Assembly: GCA_014281115.1 (NCBI GenBank)
Contig: JACONQ010000005.1
Location: forward strand, 3,968,001-4,032,000
Direction: 5' to 3'
DNA length: 64,000 bases
Origin: Laburnicola sp. R22_1
Lineage: Eukaryota; Ascomycota; Dothideomycetes; Pleosporales; Didymosphaeriaceae
Numbering within the stretch: position 1 is the stretch's first letter; every line of letters starts with the position of its first letter. The notes under the pieces were generated by a model, which was given only the letters and a program-made list of their open reading frames with translations, was not told the origin of the DNA and did no database searches. A program made the translations under genes and the position numbers. This document shows positions 53,721-64,000 of the stretch, one piece after another.

Positions 53721-56700
53721 TATAGTAAAGTACTTAGCCTATAGTTAAAACTATATTTATAGTCTCGCTTTACTAGGGGCAGGCCCTTTTAATACCTACT
53801 ATTACTAGCACTTAAAAAATGCCTACCTAAAAAAGGCGTACTTTAAAAAAAGAATAAGAGTAAAAGAGCTGCCTTTACTAATATAATTAACTATAATTAA
53901 AAATACAACTATACTAAATTAACTACTAAACGTACTAACTTTAGCACTTATTATTATATTAAAACTAGCAATTTTAACTAAATAATTATAGTTATATAAA
54001 TATATACTTTATCTAATAATTAAGACTATTATATAGTCTTTAAAATCATAGCTATTATAATAATATTAAATAGAAAAATAACTAATATTAACTAAGTCTT
54101 AGATAGTAGTGCTAAAGCGCATTATATTAGCACTATAAAATACTTTATTAGTCTCCTTTAGCCTACTTTTCTAAGATAGAGAGTAGTAGGTATTAGGGTA
54201 TAATTAATATTACTTATAGTAGTATAGTATTATTATTTATTAAAGTAATAGACTTCTTTAGCTAGATCTTTAGAGAGGACTTTATTATACACTAGATCTT
54301 ATACTTACTAAAACTCTTATTTAGTATTATCTTAGTTAGGGTCTTATAACAACCTATAATAGTAGGACTATAAATATTACCTTTTATATTTTTAGCTATA
54401 AGATACTTATCCTCTATAATACTACTAATAAAATTATTGCTAAAGTAGACTATGATTAAACTAATTTTTTTCTTTAGTTCTAAAATTAGCTAATAAGAAT
54501 AGGCCTTTTAATTTATATTACTACTACTTTAATAAATAAAGTGCTACTTCTATACTAGCACTGCTAGCTAAGTTACCTTAAAAAGACACCTATACTAGCT
54601 ACTTACTAGTTTTAATATAAAAGTGCCTAAAGCTCTTATAAAAATGCAATAAGTGCCTTTAAGGTAATTTACTTAAAATAAATTACTAGAACCCTAGCAC
54701 ACGCGCTACTTAACTATTTAAATTTTTTTAATTTTATAAATGGTTTTTCTATTTTTAATACTAAAGGCAAGCCCTATAAAATTATTATTTTACTTATAAT
54801 AGATAATTACTTTTACTACTACTAAACTAAGGTTCTAAAATATAAATTTAATACTATAGCCGCTATTATTACTTTTAAAGCTTAGGTTAATAACTACCTT
54901 AAGTTTAAAAAAGGCTAGACTATTAGTATTATACGTAATAATAATAGCAGCAAATTTAACAATAAAAATAGATATTATCTAGATAGCAGCTAGTATTAAA
55001 TCTAAACCTACTATATTTTATAATTTAAAATAAAATAGCGTTTTTAAGTATAGTATAGGACTTACTAGCAAAGCTACCTAGTCTATTATATTACACTTTA
55101 GCCTTTCTAAAATATACTATGCTAAGATCTTTTAGTTAGTAGCTTAGTTACTATATTGTTTACTAACCTATATAAATCGAAATTTTACTACCTTTTATTA
55201 ACTACTCTTTAAAAAGTTACTTTTACTTAACTATTTCTATATGCTTAGTTATAAGTGCTAAATACTAGTACCCTATAATAGGCACTTTAAGAAACTAAAT
55301 AATTGCACTAAACACTACTATTAACTTAAATATATTAACTACTTAATAAAAACCTATATAGAGTATAAAATATTAATAAGTAGATAGTATAGTAAGTATA
55401 TAATATTAAGTTCTTTAAATATATATTGTTTTTTAAATTTTTAATATACGATATACTACCCTATTATAGGTAAAGAACTTAGCTATAAGTATAATAAAGC
55501 TACTACTATACTTAAAGAAAAAGGTCTTTAATAGTTCTTATAAGCGCGCCTAGTATTTATTTCTAGCTTATTACTTATAATAGTTAATAAGAACTTTAGT
55601 ATAAAGTTATCTAATGCAAAGGCATTAGTATTAACTTTCTTTTAAATAAAAATACTACCCTACCTTTTAATAGCTCTAATTTTAAATACGTAACTACTAG
55701 AATTACTATACTCTATACTCTATACACTTAAAAAGTACTAGTACTAAAATACTAACTAAATTATACTTTTTAAAGGTGTATTTTTTTAATAAGTAATAAA
55801 AAGCCTAAAATCTATGAAGCTACTATTAAAGGCCCTAATAAACATTTTTAAATTCTATTTATAAAAAAGAAATGCAAATTACTTACTACTAATAATACTT
55901 AAGTAGTAGTACTATATAATAAAAGTATATTAGTCCTCTTTAGCAAATATGTATATAAAGTTAAAAAGAATACTAATAGAAAACTTATTCAATATAAATT
56001 CTACTAGATTGTTTATAGTTTTAAATAAGCTAAAGGTATAAATTATAATAAAACTTTTACTACTATTATTAAATCTATAATCTATATAGCCTTTTTATAC
56101 TAGCTTATATACTAAACTAGTATATTAAGTAAATAAATATTAAAACTAATATCTTTATAAAACCCTTACTAAATTTTATTAATAAATTCCCTTCTAAAGT
56201 AGTGTACTAACTAAAGAAAGCTTTATATAGACTTAAATAAGCTTCTTAAATTTAATATAAGATATTAAAGACTGCGCTTACTAACTTTAGCTTTTTCTCT
56301 ACTTAAAAACTATAGTGTCTTTAGCAATATTAAACTGGGTGTTATTATTACTATCTATATTAATAACTTATTGCTTATTAGCAGATTCTAAATAGTAATA
56401 GTTTAAAATAAAAAAAGTTGTTAAGCTGCTTTAATATACAAAATATTAGCTCTACTAGTTACTATTTAGAAATTAAGATTTACTATACCTAGTTTAGTAA
56501 CTAGTGTTATTTAAAAATAATATTTACTTAGTTAGCCTATATTTAGACAATAATTAACCTCTATAGTAACTACTTACTAAATAATAACTTAATTACTACG
56601 CTTATAAACTTAAGTTTAGTACTTAGTGCAAATATAAAGAAGCCTAATAAAATTAATTAAAATTTTTATTAATCTCATATAGGCTTTCTTATATACTTAA

Positions 56701-57636
56701 TACTATATACTTAACTAGATATAGTTTATACTATTTTGCAACTTAGTAGGTATACTAGTAACTTATTAATAAAGTATATAAAAGCTACACTCTAAATAGT
56801 TTAATATTTATATTAAATAATTACTTAAGGGGTTACTATGAACTCTGGCGTAGAAGGTAACTTTATTAGATACACTAATACTAATTAAAACTATAAAAAA
56901 AGTTACTATTTTACTAGTTGTTATATCTTTACCTTTAATAGTACTACTATTAGTTAAAATTTTAAAAGGTGAGTAACTATTACCCTTTTTAGCTATATAG
57001 CTAGACTGGTTAGTTAAGTTAGTAAGTAGTATTTACCTTAATAGTAACTACTAAGGCCTAGAGGCTATTACTATTATAGGTAATAATTAAAGTGCTCTTA
57101 CCCTAGTATAAAATCTAAGATTTTACGCCTAAATGAAATATATTAATATTTAGTACTACTTTATTAAAAAAAGCTGTCTGAAGGCCTTATAAACCTAATC
57201 TAGATTAGTATTAAAAAGAACCTAGCTAATAGCATAATAAAGCTACTAGGTAATAAGCTATTTAAGATCTTTTACTAATAGCTAGAAATAAAAGAGATAA
57301 AAGAAAAGGCAGTAAATAAGAATATAGTACTAAATCTAAAGAACTAACACTATATAAAGAAACTAGTAAAAAGAAATTATATAAGTAAAAAAGGCTACTT
57401 AGTAATTTAAAAAATCTAGTACTACTAAAACTAGCTAGGTGCTAAGTAAATTAGAGTAATATACTACCTTTTATAAGACTATAATATAAAACTATTATAC
57501 TTTTAAGAGCTATATTACTTATACGCTATCTTCTATAAGACTATAAGTTATACTACTTAATTTATAAGTCTATACTACTATAACTAAGCCATAAACTATT
57601 TTATCTAAAAATCTTTTTATATACTTTATAGGGGAG

Positions 57637-57756
57637 TGTTAAAAATAAAGTAAGCTTAGGCTGGATTATATAAGTAGGTACCTAAAATATATATAACAAA
57701 GTCCTTTCTAGCCTTAAAACAATTAACTCTTTTTATTAATTACGCAGTTTTTAAAA
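57637..57756 (+). repeat. 3' LTR of copia-4
   Basis: Partner of 50542-50661, followed by AAAGA. Confidence 0.8.
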
Positions 57757-57767
57757 AAAGAGTAGGA

Positions 57768-59680
57768 TATTTATCTTAGATATTCTTTTATTTAAATCCT
57801 TATTTTTATTTAGTTAGTTCCCCCTATAGCGCGGCCTATGGCCTATGTGGTCTATAGAATACTATGCCAGAACTCTAATAGTCACGTTAACTCTAGAATG
57901 CGTATCTATAATACTACTTTAGAACCTCCTAGTAGTACTACTAAAGAGCTATATAAAAAAGCTAAGTATAAAGGTGCTTAAAGTCTAGTCATTACTAAGA
58001 ATATAAACTATTATATAATAATTAGTGTAGAATAAAGAGTATACTACTACTAGACAAGTTACTTAGTAAACTATCTATTTAACTACCTAACTAGCTATAC
58101 TATAAATAATAGAGTATAGACTACTTCTATTTCTAATAGTAGTAAGACCTAGTCTTTCTATATATAAAAAGAAGATAATAGTTTAAATAAATTATGCTAC
58201 CTAATTACTAGTCTTACTAAAATAATAATATAGTAAAACTATATTATTACTAGTTTAAGTAGTATTATTAAGAGTATCTAGAAGAATCTTATAAATATTA
58301 AGTTAAAATAATAGCACACTTACAACTAGTATACTAAGCTCTAGGAAATTATTTTCTCTTTTTAAGTATAACTTAATATTCTCTCTATATTTTTCTTATT
58401 TGCACACTTTGTATAAATATAATTTTAGGCGTTAGTTATATCTAGTAAAGAAGTAAAAGAGTTAAGAATAACTTTCTTATATATAATAAGTAGTGGTAAT
58501 ATAAATAATAAATATTGGCAATTAGTAATTAATATTAGCTAGATAGGAGAATAAATAGCAAAGAAGGTAGCTATAATAAATATAGCTAAATAAATTATTA
58601 AGCAAGATATATATAATGCTAAGAGGCTTACTAAAGCTATAATTAAGAACCTTTATATATAGTAAGCCAATAATAAGATAAATATTATTAAGTTCTTAAT
58701 AAAGAAGAATAAAAAGGCCGCTTTTTAGTAAATAATAGCTAAATAGCTAGAACTATATATTCTAGGTACAAGGCTAGTTAGACCTAAATAGCACCTAGTT
58801 AAGGTAGACTAAATTAAAGTCTTACTAATAATAAATATTAAGAATAAAAAAGTAGGCAAGTTACCTATAAAGTATTTTAAAATTAAAAATAGAGTAGATA
58901 CATATATAATAAGATAGTTTAGCTAATCTAAACCTAGTAGGCAGAACTTATTAGTAAAAAAAAGTAATAACTAAAAAAGTAAAAACTATTAAAGTTAAAT
59001 AGTATTATATTTAGTAGAGGTATAATAATAGTGTTACTATTTAAAGAGTAATATATACTAGTAGCTTATTTTAAATATAAGAAGTTTAGACACTAAGCTA
59101 AAGACTATATATAATCTAAAATATATAATATATATAAATAAAAGGGCTATTTTTAATATAAGACTACTAATATATAATATATAAACTGCCAGAGCAAATA
59201 TTAGGTGTTAGATTAAAAATACCTAGTGTTCTAAAAAGAGAAGAAGAGAATTCTTACTATTTAATAATATACATAATCCAATACTTTTACCCCTAATTAA
59301 ATTTTTACTTAGATCTTGCCTTTATTTATAAAAACTACTACTTTCTTAATCTACTTATTAGTAGTAGACTATTTAAGAATAATATAACTTAGTAAACTAG
59401 TACTAAAGAAAGTAGCTATTATAGTTGTTAGTAATAGTAGCTAAGAAGACGCTTCTTAAGGGTACTAGTAAATTTAGATAGATAATAGACACATTTTTAA
59501 CTAGGTATATATAATCTCTTAGGTTTATATAATCTTTTTTTATTGTTTATATTAAGTATAGTGTTAGATAATAGATAAGTAGGTCTTATAGTTAGCTTTT
59601 AAAATAGAGAAAATATAGTGTGTAGAATATACTATAGCTAGTGCTTAGTAATAGTCTATATTATTTAGATATATAGTAAT

Positions 59681-59713
<33 letters not shown>

Positions 59714-59750
59714 CGTAAAGGTCTATTAAAAAAACTTTTAAATTATTAAA
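57768..59750 (+). repeat. LINE-gag-like repeat, tandem unit 1
   Basis: Begins ATATTTATCTTAGATATTCT and aligns over much of its length to the unit from 59757. A degraded ORF1-like stretch ends in a CCHC-knuckle relic (YFKYKKFRH near 59070, Cys now Tyr), typical of the gag protein of fungal Tad-type LINEs. No RT part seen. Family assignment is tentative. Confidence 0.5.
59685..59713. repeat. (TA)n microsatellite
   Basis: About 14 uninterrupted TA units just before the second LINE-gag-like unit. Confidence 0.85.
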
Positions 59751-59756
59751 AAGAAG

Positions 59757-61500
59757 AATATTTATCTTAGATATTCTTTTACTTTAACTATAATTATATA
59801 CTTAGCTAGTTTCTACTATAAAATAGTCTATATAAATTACTAAATATTATACTAGAGCCCTAATAGCGCTGTTAGACTTTAATTATAACCTCTTTATACT
59901 ATCCCTAGCAATAGCTAAATATACTAAAAAGTAAACTATAAAGGCGCTTAAGGCCTAGTAATAACTAATAATAAGAATAGTAATAATAGCTTAGTTAGTA
60001 TAAGCTAGAAGTAGAGCTATAGTATTATAACTATTATAAAATAATAAACTAGCTAATATATAGTAATATATAATACACTATAACTATTACTATTTACTAA
60101 TAGGCCCATTTTACTTACGCCTAATAGTGTAACTAAAAAGGAATACACTAGAATAAAAGAACTAGTAATACTAATTATAAGCCTAAAAGAAATACTATTA
60201 TAGTAAAATAATAATATTCTAAACTAGAATAATATTATTAAGAATATTTAAAGTAACTATATAATATTTTAATTAAAGTAGTATTATTTTAAAAATTAGA
60301 CTGCAGAGCTATAGAAGATAATTACCTCTCTTTAGATATAACTTAATACTCTTTCTATTAAACTACTATTAATATAAATATAGGCAGCTATTATAGCCAA
60401 TAGGCAACTAGCTAGACTAGGCGTAGCATTAACGTAACTAATAGACTTAAGAATAATATATATAAAAGATAGTAAATAAATAGTAATTAATATTAGTAGA
60501 GTAAGAAAAATATAGCTAATAAAGTAGCCACTATAAAAGCAACTAAATAGACTATCTGGTAGAAGATAAATAGAGTAGAATAGGTTATTAAATTAATAAT
60601 TAAGGACTTTTAGGTATAGTAGGCTAATAATAATATAACTATAATTAAGTTCTCTATAAATAAGAATAAAAAGGTAGTATTTTAATAAACAATAACTAAG
60701 TAGCTAAATTTATAGATTGCTAAAGTAAAATAAGCAGTTCTTAAGTAGTACCTAACTTTATTAAAATAACGCTAGTAATAAATATAAAAAGTAGAAAAGT
60801 AAATAAGTTCGTAATAAAGAAGTTTAAAATAGAGAATAGAGTAGAAGTATATATTATATAGTAGCTTAGAAAGTCTTAATCTAGCAAATAGTATATATTA
60901 GTAGTAATTAAAGTAGTAACAAAAAAAGAGATAAAGAAGCTACTATAGTTAAATAGAATAATGTTTAGTAGGGGCAGGCTTATAATCTTAAGGTTTAAAA
61001 ATAATATACTCTAGTACTATACTTTAACTATAAATGATTTAGCAATAAAGTAAAAAAATATAAATAACTAGTAACGTATAAAAATATATAAAAAAATATA
61101 AATAATATAAGTTAGTTAGCCTACACTATATAAACTACTAAGGCTTATAAAAGATATTAAGTTAAAAGTGCCTAGAGTATAAGAAAGAAAAGAAAAGAAT
61201 TGCTAATTAATAATATTATAAATAGAAAGCTAAAAATCCTCTAAGCGAATATATAAAGAGGTAGAGAGTTATAGCACACACTTTATAATAACTAGGCGCT
61301 AGCTAACTTTTACTTTATTCTAGACTAAAAGCCTAAGTGTTTTTTTATAAATAGAGACATTGTACTATATAGCACAAATCTATATTAGATAATATTTATA
61401 CTATTTAGTAGGCATAAAGGCTTATACCTAGTTTAATTATATATTTAAAAATTAAGAGACTTTGTAGTAATATAAATATATATAATCTCGGTTTCTAGTG
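59757..61500 (+). repeat. LINE-gag-like repeat, tandem unit 2
   Basis: Starts with the same ATATTTATCTTAGATATTCT and shows matching landmarks about 1.95-1.99 kb after those of unit 1, including the knuckle relic near 61021-61056. The right edge is approximate. Confidence 0.5.
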
Positions 61501-62002
61501 TATAATAATTTATTTCTATAATATTTACTATTTTTAGTAAATATTATTTACTTTTTTATAATTATATTATATAGTCTTAATAAGGACCTATAAGCAAAAA
61601 AATATATATAATTAGGTTGCTATCTTTATATCTTTAATATCTACTTAATTATATAGAATAATTCTAGATTACCTATACTTTTTATAGTAATATAGCGCAT
61701 TTATTAGTAGATAAAAATAAGTGTACCTTATTTATTAGCTAATTTCTACTAGCAATAATACTTAATTATAAAAAGAGAAAGATTTAAGAATATATTTAGT
61801 ATTAGAAACCTTAATACTAATAATATAAAGAAATACTTCCTATCTATAATATATGAGTCTATTTATAAAAGAATAATATAATAAAAACTATTAGTGAATT
61901 TATATATTAACTCTATCCAGTATATTATTTCTAAATAACTTTAGAATTCTTCTATACTATAGACCTCTCTACTATAAACTAGATATAGGTAACTAACTTT
62001 AG
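61501..62002. other. AT-rich RIP-degraded DNA
   Basis: No gene or repeat structure resolved. Confidence 0.5.
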
Positions 62003-62280
62003 TGTAAGGGCGGTACACGGCCTTATAGGGCAAACCTCTCGGGGACAGCTAGTATGGTTAAAAGAGATAACTAAATTAAGACTATACTAAGATAGGGAAT
62101 AAGGAAGAAAACTAGGGGGCCCTTACTTATATAGTGGGCGGCGTAGGGCACAGGCCCACGCGAACCACGCGCTAATACTAACTAGGAAAGGCGCCTTCTA
62201 TAAGGTGAAAGGCGCTATTAGGGTGTGAAAGGAAATGTAATAGTGAATGACTAGCAGGGAGGTAGGCACGAACTGTTACA
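62003..62280 (-). repeat. 3' LTR of a Ty3/gypsy element on the minus strand
   Basis: 278 bp; on the minus strand it starts TGTAACAGTT and ends CCTTACA. The purine tract AAAAGGGGGGTTA lies just before it (plus 62281-62293), which orients the element. The other LTR is outside the window. Confidence 0.8.
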
Positions 62281-62300
62281 TAACCCCCCTTTTAAGGCCT
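62281..62300 (-). other. Polypurine tract of the gypsy element
   Basis: On the minus strand AGGCCTTAAAAGGGGGGTTA runs directly into the LTR start; it would prime plus-strand DNA synthesis. Confidence 0.7.
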
Positions 62301-62939
62301 AAAAATAGGAAGGAAAGTATGTGAAAATAGTGTGTTTTGGCGGATTTTCAACGTAACTAGCACTATTTTAGGGCCGAAGAGGGCTAGAGTAGGGGCAACG
62401 GGCCCCTACGGTTCTAGCGGTGGCCTTGGTTTTTAATTTGGGTGCCATTTAGTGGAGATATTAAGGAAAGTTATTAGGGGTGAATTAGTGGATTAGTGGA
62501 AAAAACGCGGTAGAAACCACATCTTAGCGTTAGGCGTTTCGCTAATAGAGCGCATCCTTGGCTCCAACGCCATACAAAAACGCGGTTAGCCAAAAATTTT
62601 CTAGTTAGTTTATTGCGCACTAGTGCAATTGTGTCGTATAAGGTTCTCTAGTACTATAGGAAAGCGTTTTGAAAAATATGTTGACCCAACCATGCGGTTT
62701 TTAATTAGGGCAGGGCGGCTCCTAAAGCCATGGGGGCAGCCAGCGGTAGTGGAGACGTCCGGGGGTAAGGGTACTAAAAAGCGATAGGTATCTAGTTACG
62801 CGCGCGAGCCTAAGGGCGTGCAGGTATTAAAAAGCAACAGGCACCTAGCTAAGCACGCCTAATGCGGCGCTTCAACCCTGTCTTCGCGGGCACATTATCT
62901 TTAGGGATAGGCTCTAGAAAGGTATCTTAGAGGGCGGCG
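62301..62939. other. 3' untranslated part of the gypsy element
   Basis: GC content is higher than in the AT blocks; stops in all frames. No gene recognised. Confidence 0.5.
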
Positions 62940-64000
62940 TCCAGCTAAATAGGCAACTGTTTTAGTGGACTAGCTCGCTTAGGGTACTCTTAATAGTAAG
63001 CTTTAATTAGCAGGGGAGAGTTAACAAAGTTATTAGCAGGGTAGTAGGTTAGGTTAGAGTTATGTCCTTTCTACGCTGCCTAGTACTTTAGTGTTCCGCG
63101 GTCTACTTTACTATTAAGGATGCGAGAAACTAGCCACTTAGGAACTCTATCTATCTTAATAGGTAGTTTCAGAGATTATAATTAACCTAGTAAGGGATTA
63201 TTTAGATCCCTTTAAAGCCTATTAGCGTGGAACACTAGGTAAACTCTTATATATTGTGGGAGTTTAAGTACAAATAAGTAGCCTCTCTTGCCCACAATTA
63301 GATATAGTCCTTTTATTTAATAATCCAACTTAACTAACAGGCGTTTAGTAATAAATCCCTTTAGGGTAATAAAGACCTAGTCCCCAACGTCGAAATTAAT
63401 AGCTTATCTATATTTGTTAGCCTACTCTAATTGCATTTCCTAGGCAGTAGACATATTAGCGCGGGCGGTGTTACGGACGAATTTGCAGGCTTTAGCACAG
63501 GCCTTAACCTACGCCTTAGCCTTTTCTAAAGTAACGTTATCTAGAAATTCGGTAACTAGTTAGGTACGCTTGCGCCAGTCCCAGTAAAAGTACAGCTAAT
63601 ACCCGAACTTAATCTTAAAAGGCGAAACTCTAGTGCTATTATAGGGCAGTATCGCTTAGGCCTAGTCTATGCTAGGCAGCAAATCCAACTAGTTGTCTTA
63701 ATAAAAGTTAATAAACAGACGTAGACGCTAGTTAAGATACTAATTTATAATCTTAGTTTGACTATTAGTTTATAGATACCGCGCTATAGAAAGAAGTTAC
63801 TTAATACTCATAAGCTTACACAAAGTAGCTAGAAAAGCGGAAATAAACTAGGGGCCGTGGTTAGAGACAATTAATTAAGGGAGGCTAAAGACTCTAAATA
63901 TGTACTAATAGTAGAGATTGGCGGCTTGTTTAGCCGTAACTATCTTGCAGCAGGGCATAGAAAAGGCACGCTTAGACAGGTGGCAACAAGATACCATCGC
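62940..64000 (-). pseudogene. Ty3/gypsy integrase C-terminus and chromodomain, RIP-damaged (cut by window edge)
   Basis: On the minus strand one frame reads IVSNHGP-FISAFLATLCKL, then Y-DN-LDLLPSID, the GPY-like SH3 part (LDY-IKGLYLIVGKRG, VYLVFHANRL) and a chromodomain (VPKWLVSRILNSKV, then Y-AA-KGHNSNLTYYPANNF). This order is the end of pol in chromoviral Ty3/gypsy elements, whose chromodomain guides integration to heterochromatin. TAG and TAA replace Gln and Trp throughout. The rest lies beyond base 64000. Confidence 0.85.

Larger units (their letters stand above)
50542..57756 (+). mobile_element. RIP-degraded Ty1/copia element copia-4 with nested TIR insert
   Basis: Direct repeats of about 120 bp (50542-50661 and 57637-57756) begin TGTTAAA, and AAAGA is duplicated at 50537-50541 and 57757-57761. 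After the first repeat GTTATAAGCC at 50663 looks like a RIP-altered initiator-tRNA primer site; TATAGGGGAG precedes the second repeat. Interior traces fit Ty1/copia: an RT palm remnant (IYINNLLLIS near 56350) and an RNase H remnant (MKYINIQYYF near 57135). Nearly every frame is closed by stops. Confidence 0.8.

Overview
The window is fungal nuclear DNA, most likely from a filamentous ascomycete of the Dothideomycetes type (inference from gene families and composition). Genes have short GT-AG introns of 44-70 nt, and there are two sharply different compositional classes: GC-balanced stretches with genes (about 1-26.4 kb and 39.5-50.5 kb) and strongly AT-rich blocks (about 26.4-39.5 kb and 50.5-62 kb) made of repeats. 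The damage in the repeats is C-to-T/G-to-A (CAG and CAA to TAG and TAA, TGG to TAG, Asp codons to Asn codons), the pattern left by repeat-induced point mutation (RIP). Layout: 1-2.6 kb holds a hAT transposase tail and a broken Fot1/pogo transposase. A complete Ty1/copia element with 206-bp LTRs and a GGTCC target duplication lies at 3118-9051. Then come a dead PD-(D/E)XK-like nuclease gene (9.3-10.7 kb), two convergent BTB/POZ paralogues (11.5-13.0 kb), a small C2H2 zinc-finger gene, a Tc1-type element (13489-15185), a Fot1-type element with perfect 66-bp inverted repeats (15315-17187), a third BTB gene carrying a proline-rich repeat (17.3-18.7 kb), an unknown gene (19.65-20.4 kb), a dynamin-like GTPase with one nonsense codon (21.0-23.2 kb) and an apparently intact five-exon DUF3435 tyrosine recombinase gene (23.4-25.8 kb, minus). 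DUF3435 proteins are the 'captains' of Starship giant transposons; this one sits about 0.6 kb from the edge of the AT-rich block. The first AT-rich block contains a copia element (27157-37586, TSD AGTTT) into which a second copia element (30256-35518, TSD TTATC) is nested. The second contains a further copia element (50542-57756, TSD AAAGA) carrying an inserted TIR element, two tandem LINE-gag-like repeats, and the LTR and integrase-chromodomain end of a Ty3/gypsy element that runs off the window. Between the blocks, 40.0-50.0 kb reads as a sulfur gene cluster: a YeeE/YedE sulfur transporter, a Zn2Cys6 regulator, an ETHE1-like persulfide dioxygenase with a likely mitochondrial presequence, a divergently transcribed sulfide:quinone oxidoreductase (SQR), and a DUF1275 membrane protein. 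Together these would oxidise sulfide to persulfide, then to sulfite/thiosulfate, and move sulfur species across membranes. The SQR gene body alone is riddled with RIP-type mutations while both neighbours are intact, which implies that a duplicate of it exists or existed. A mariner element (41638-42949) has landed inside this cluster. No tRNA, rRNA or CRISPR was recognised.
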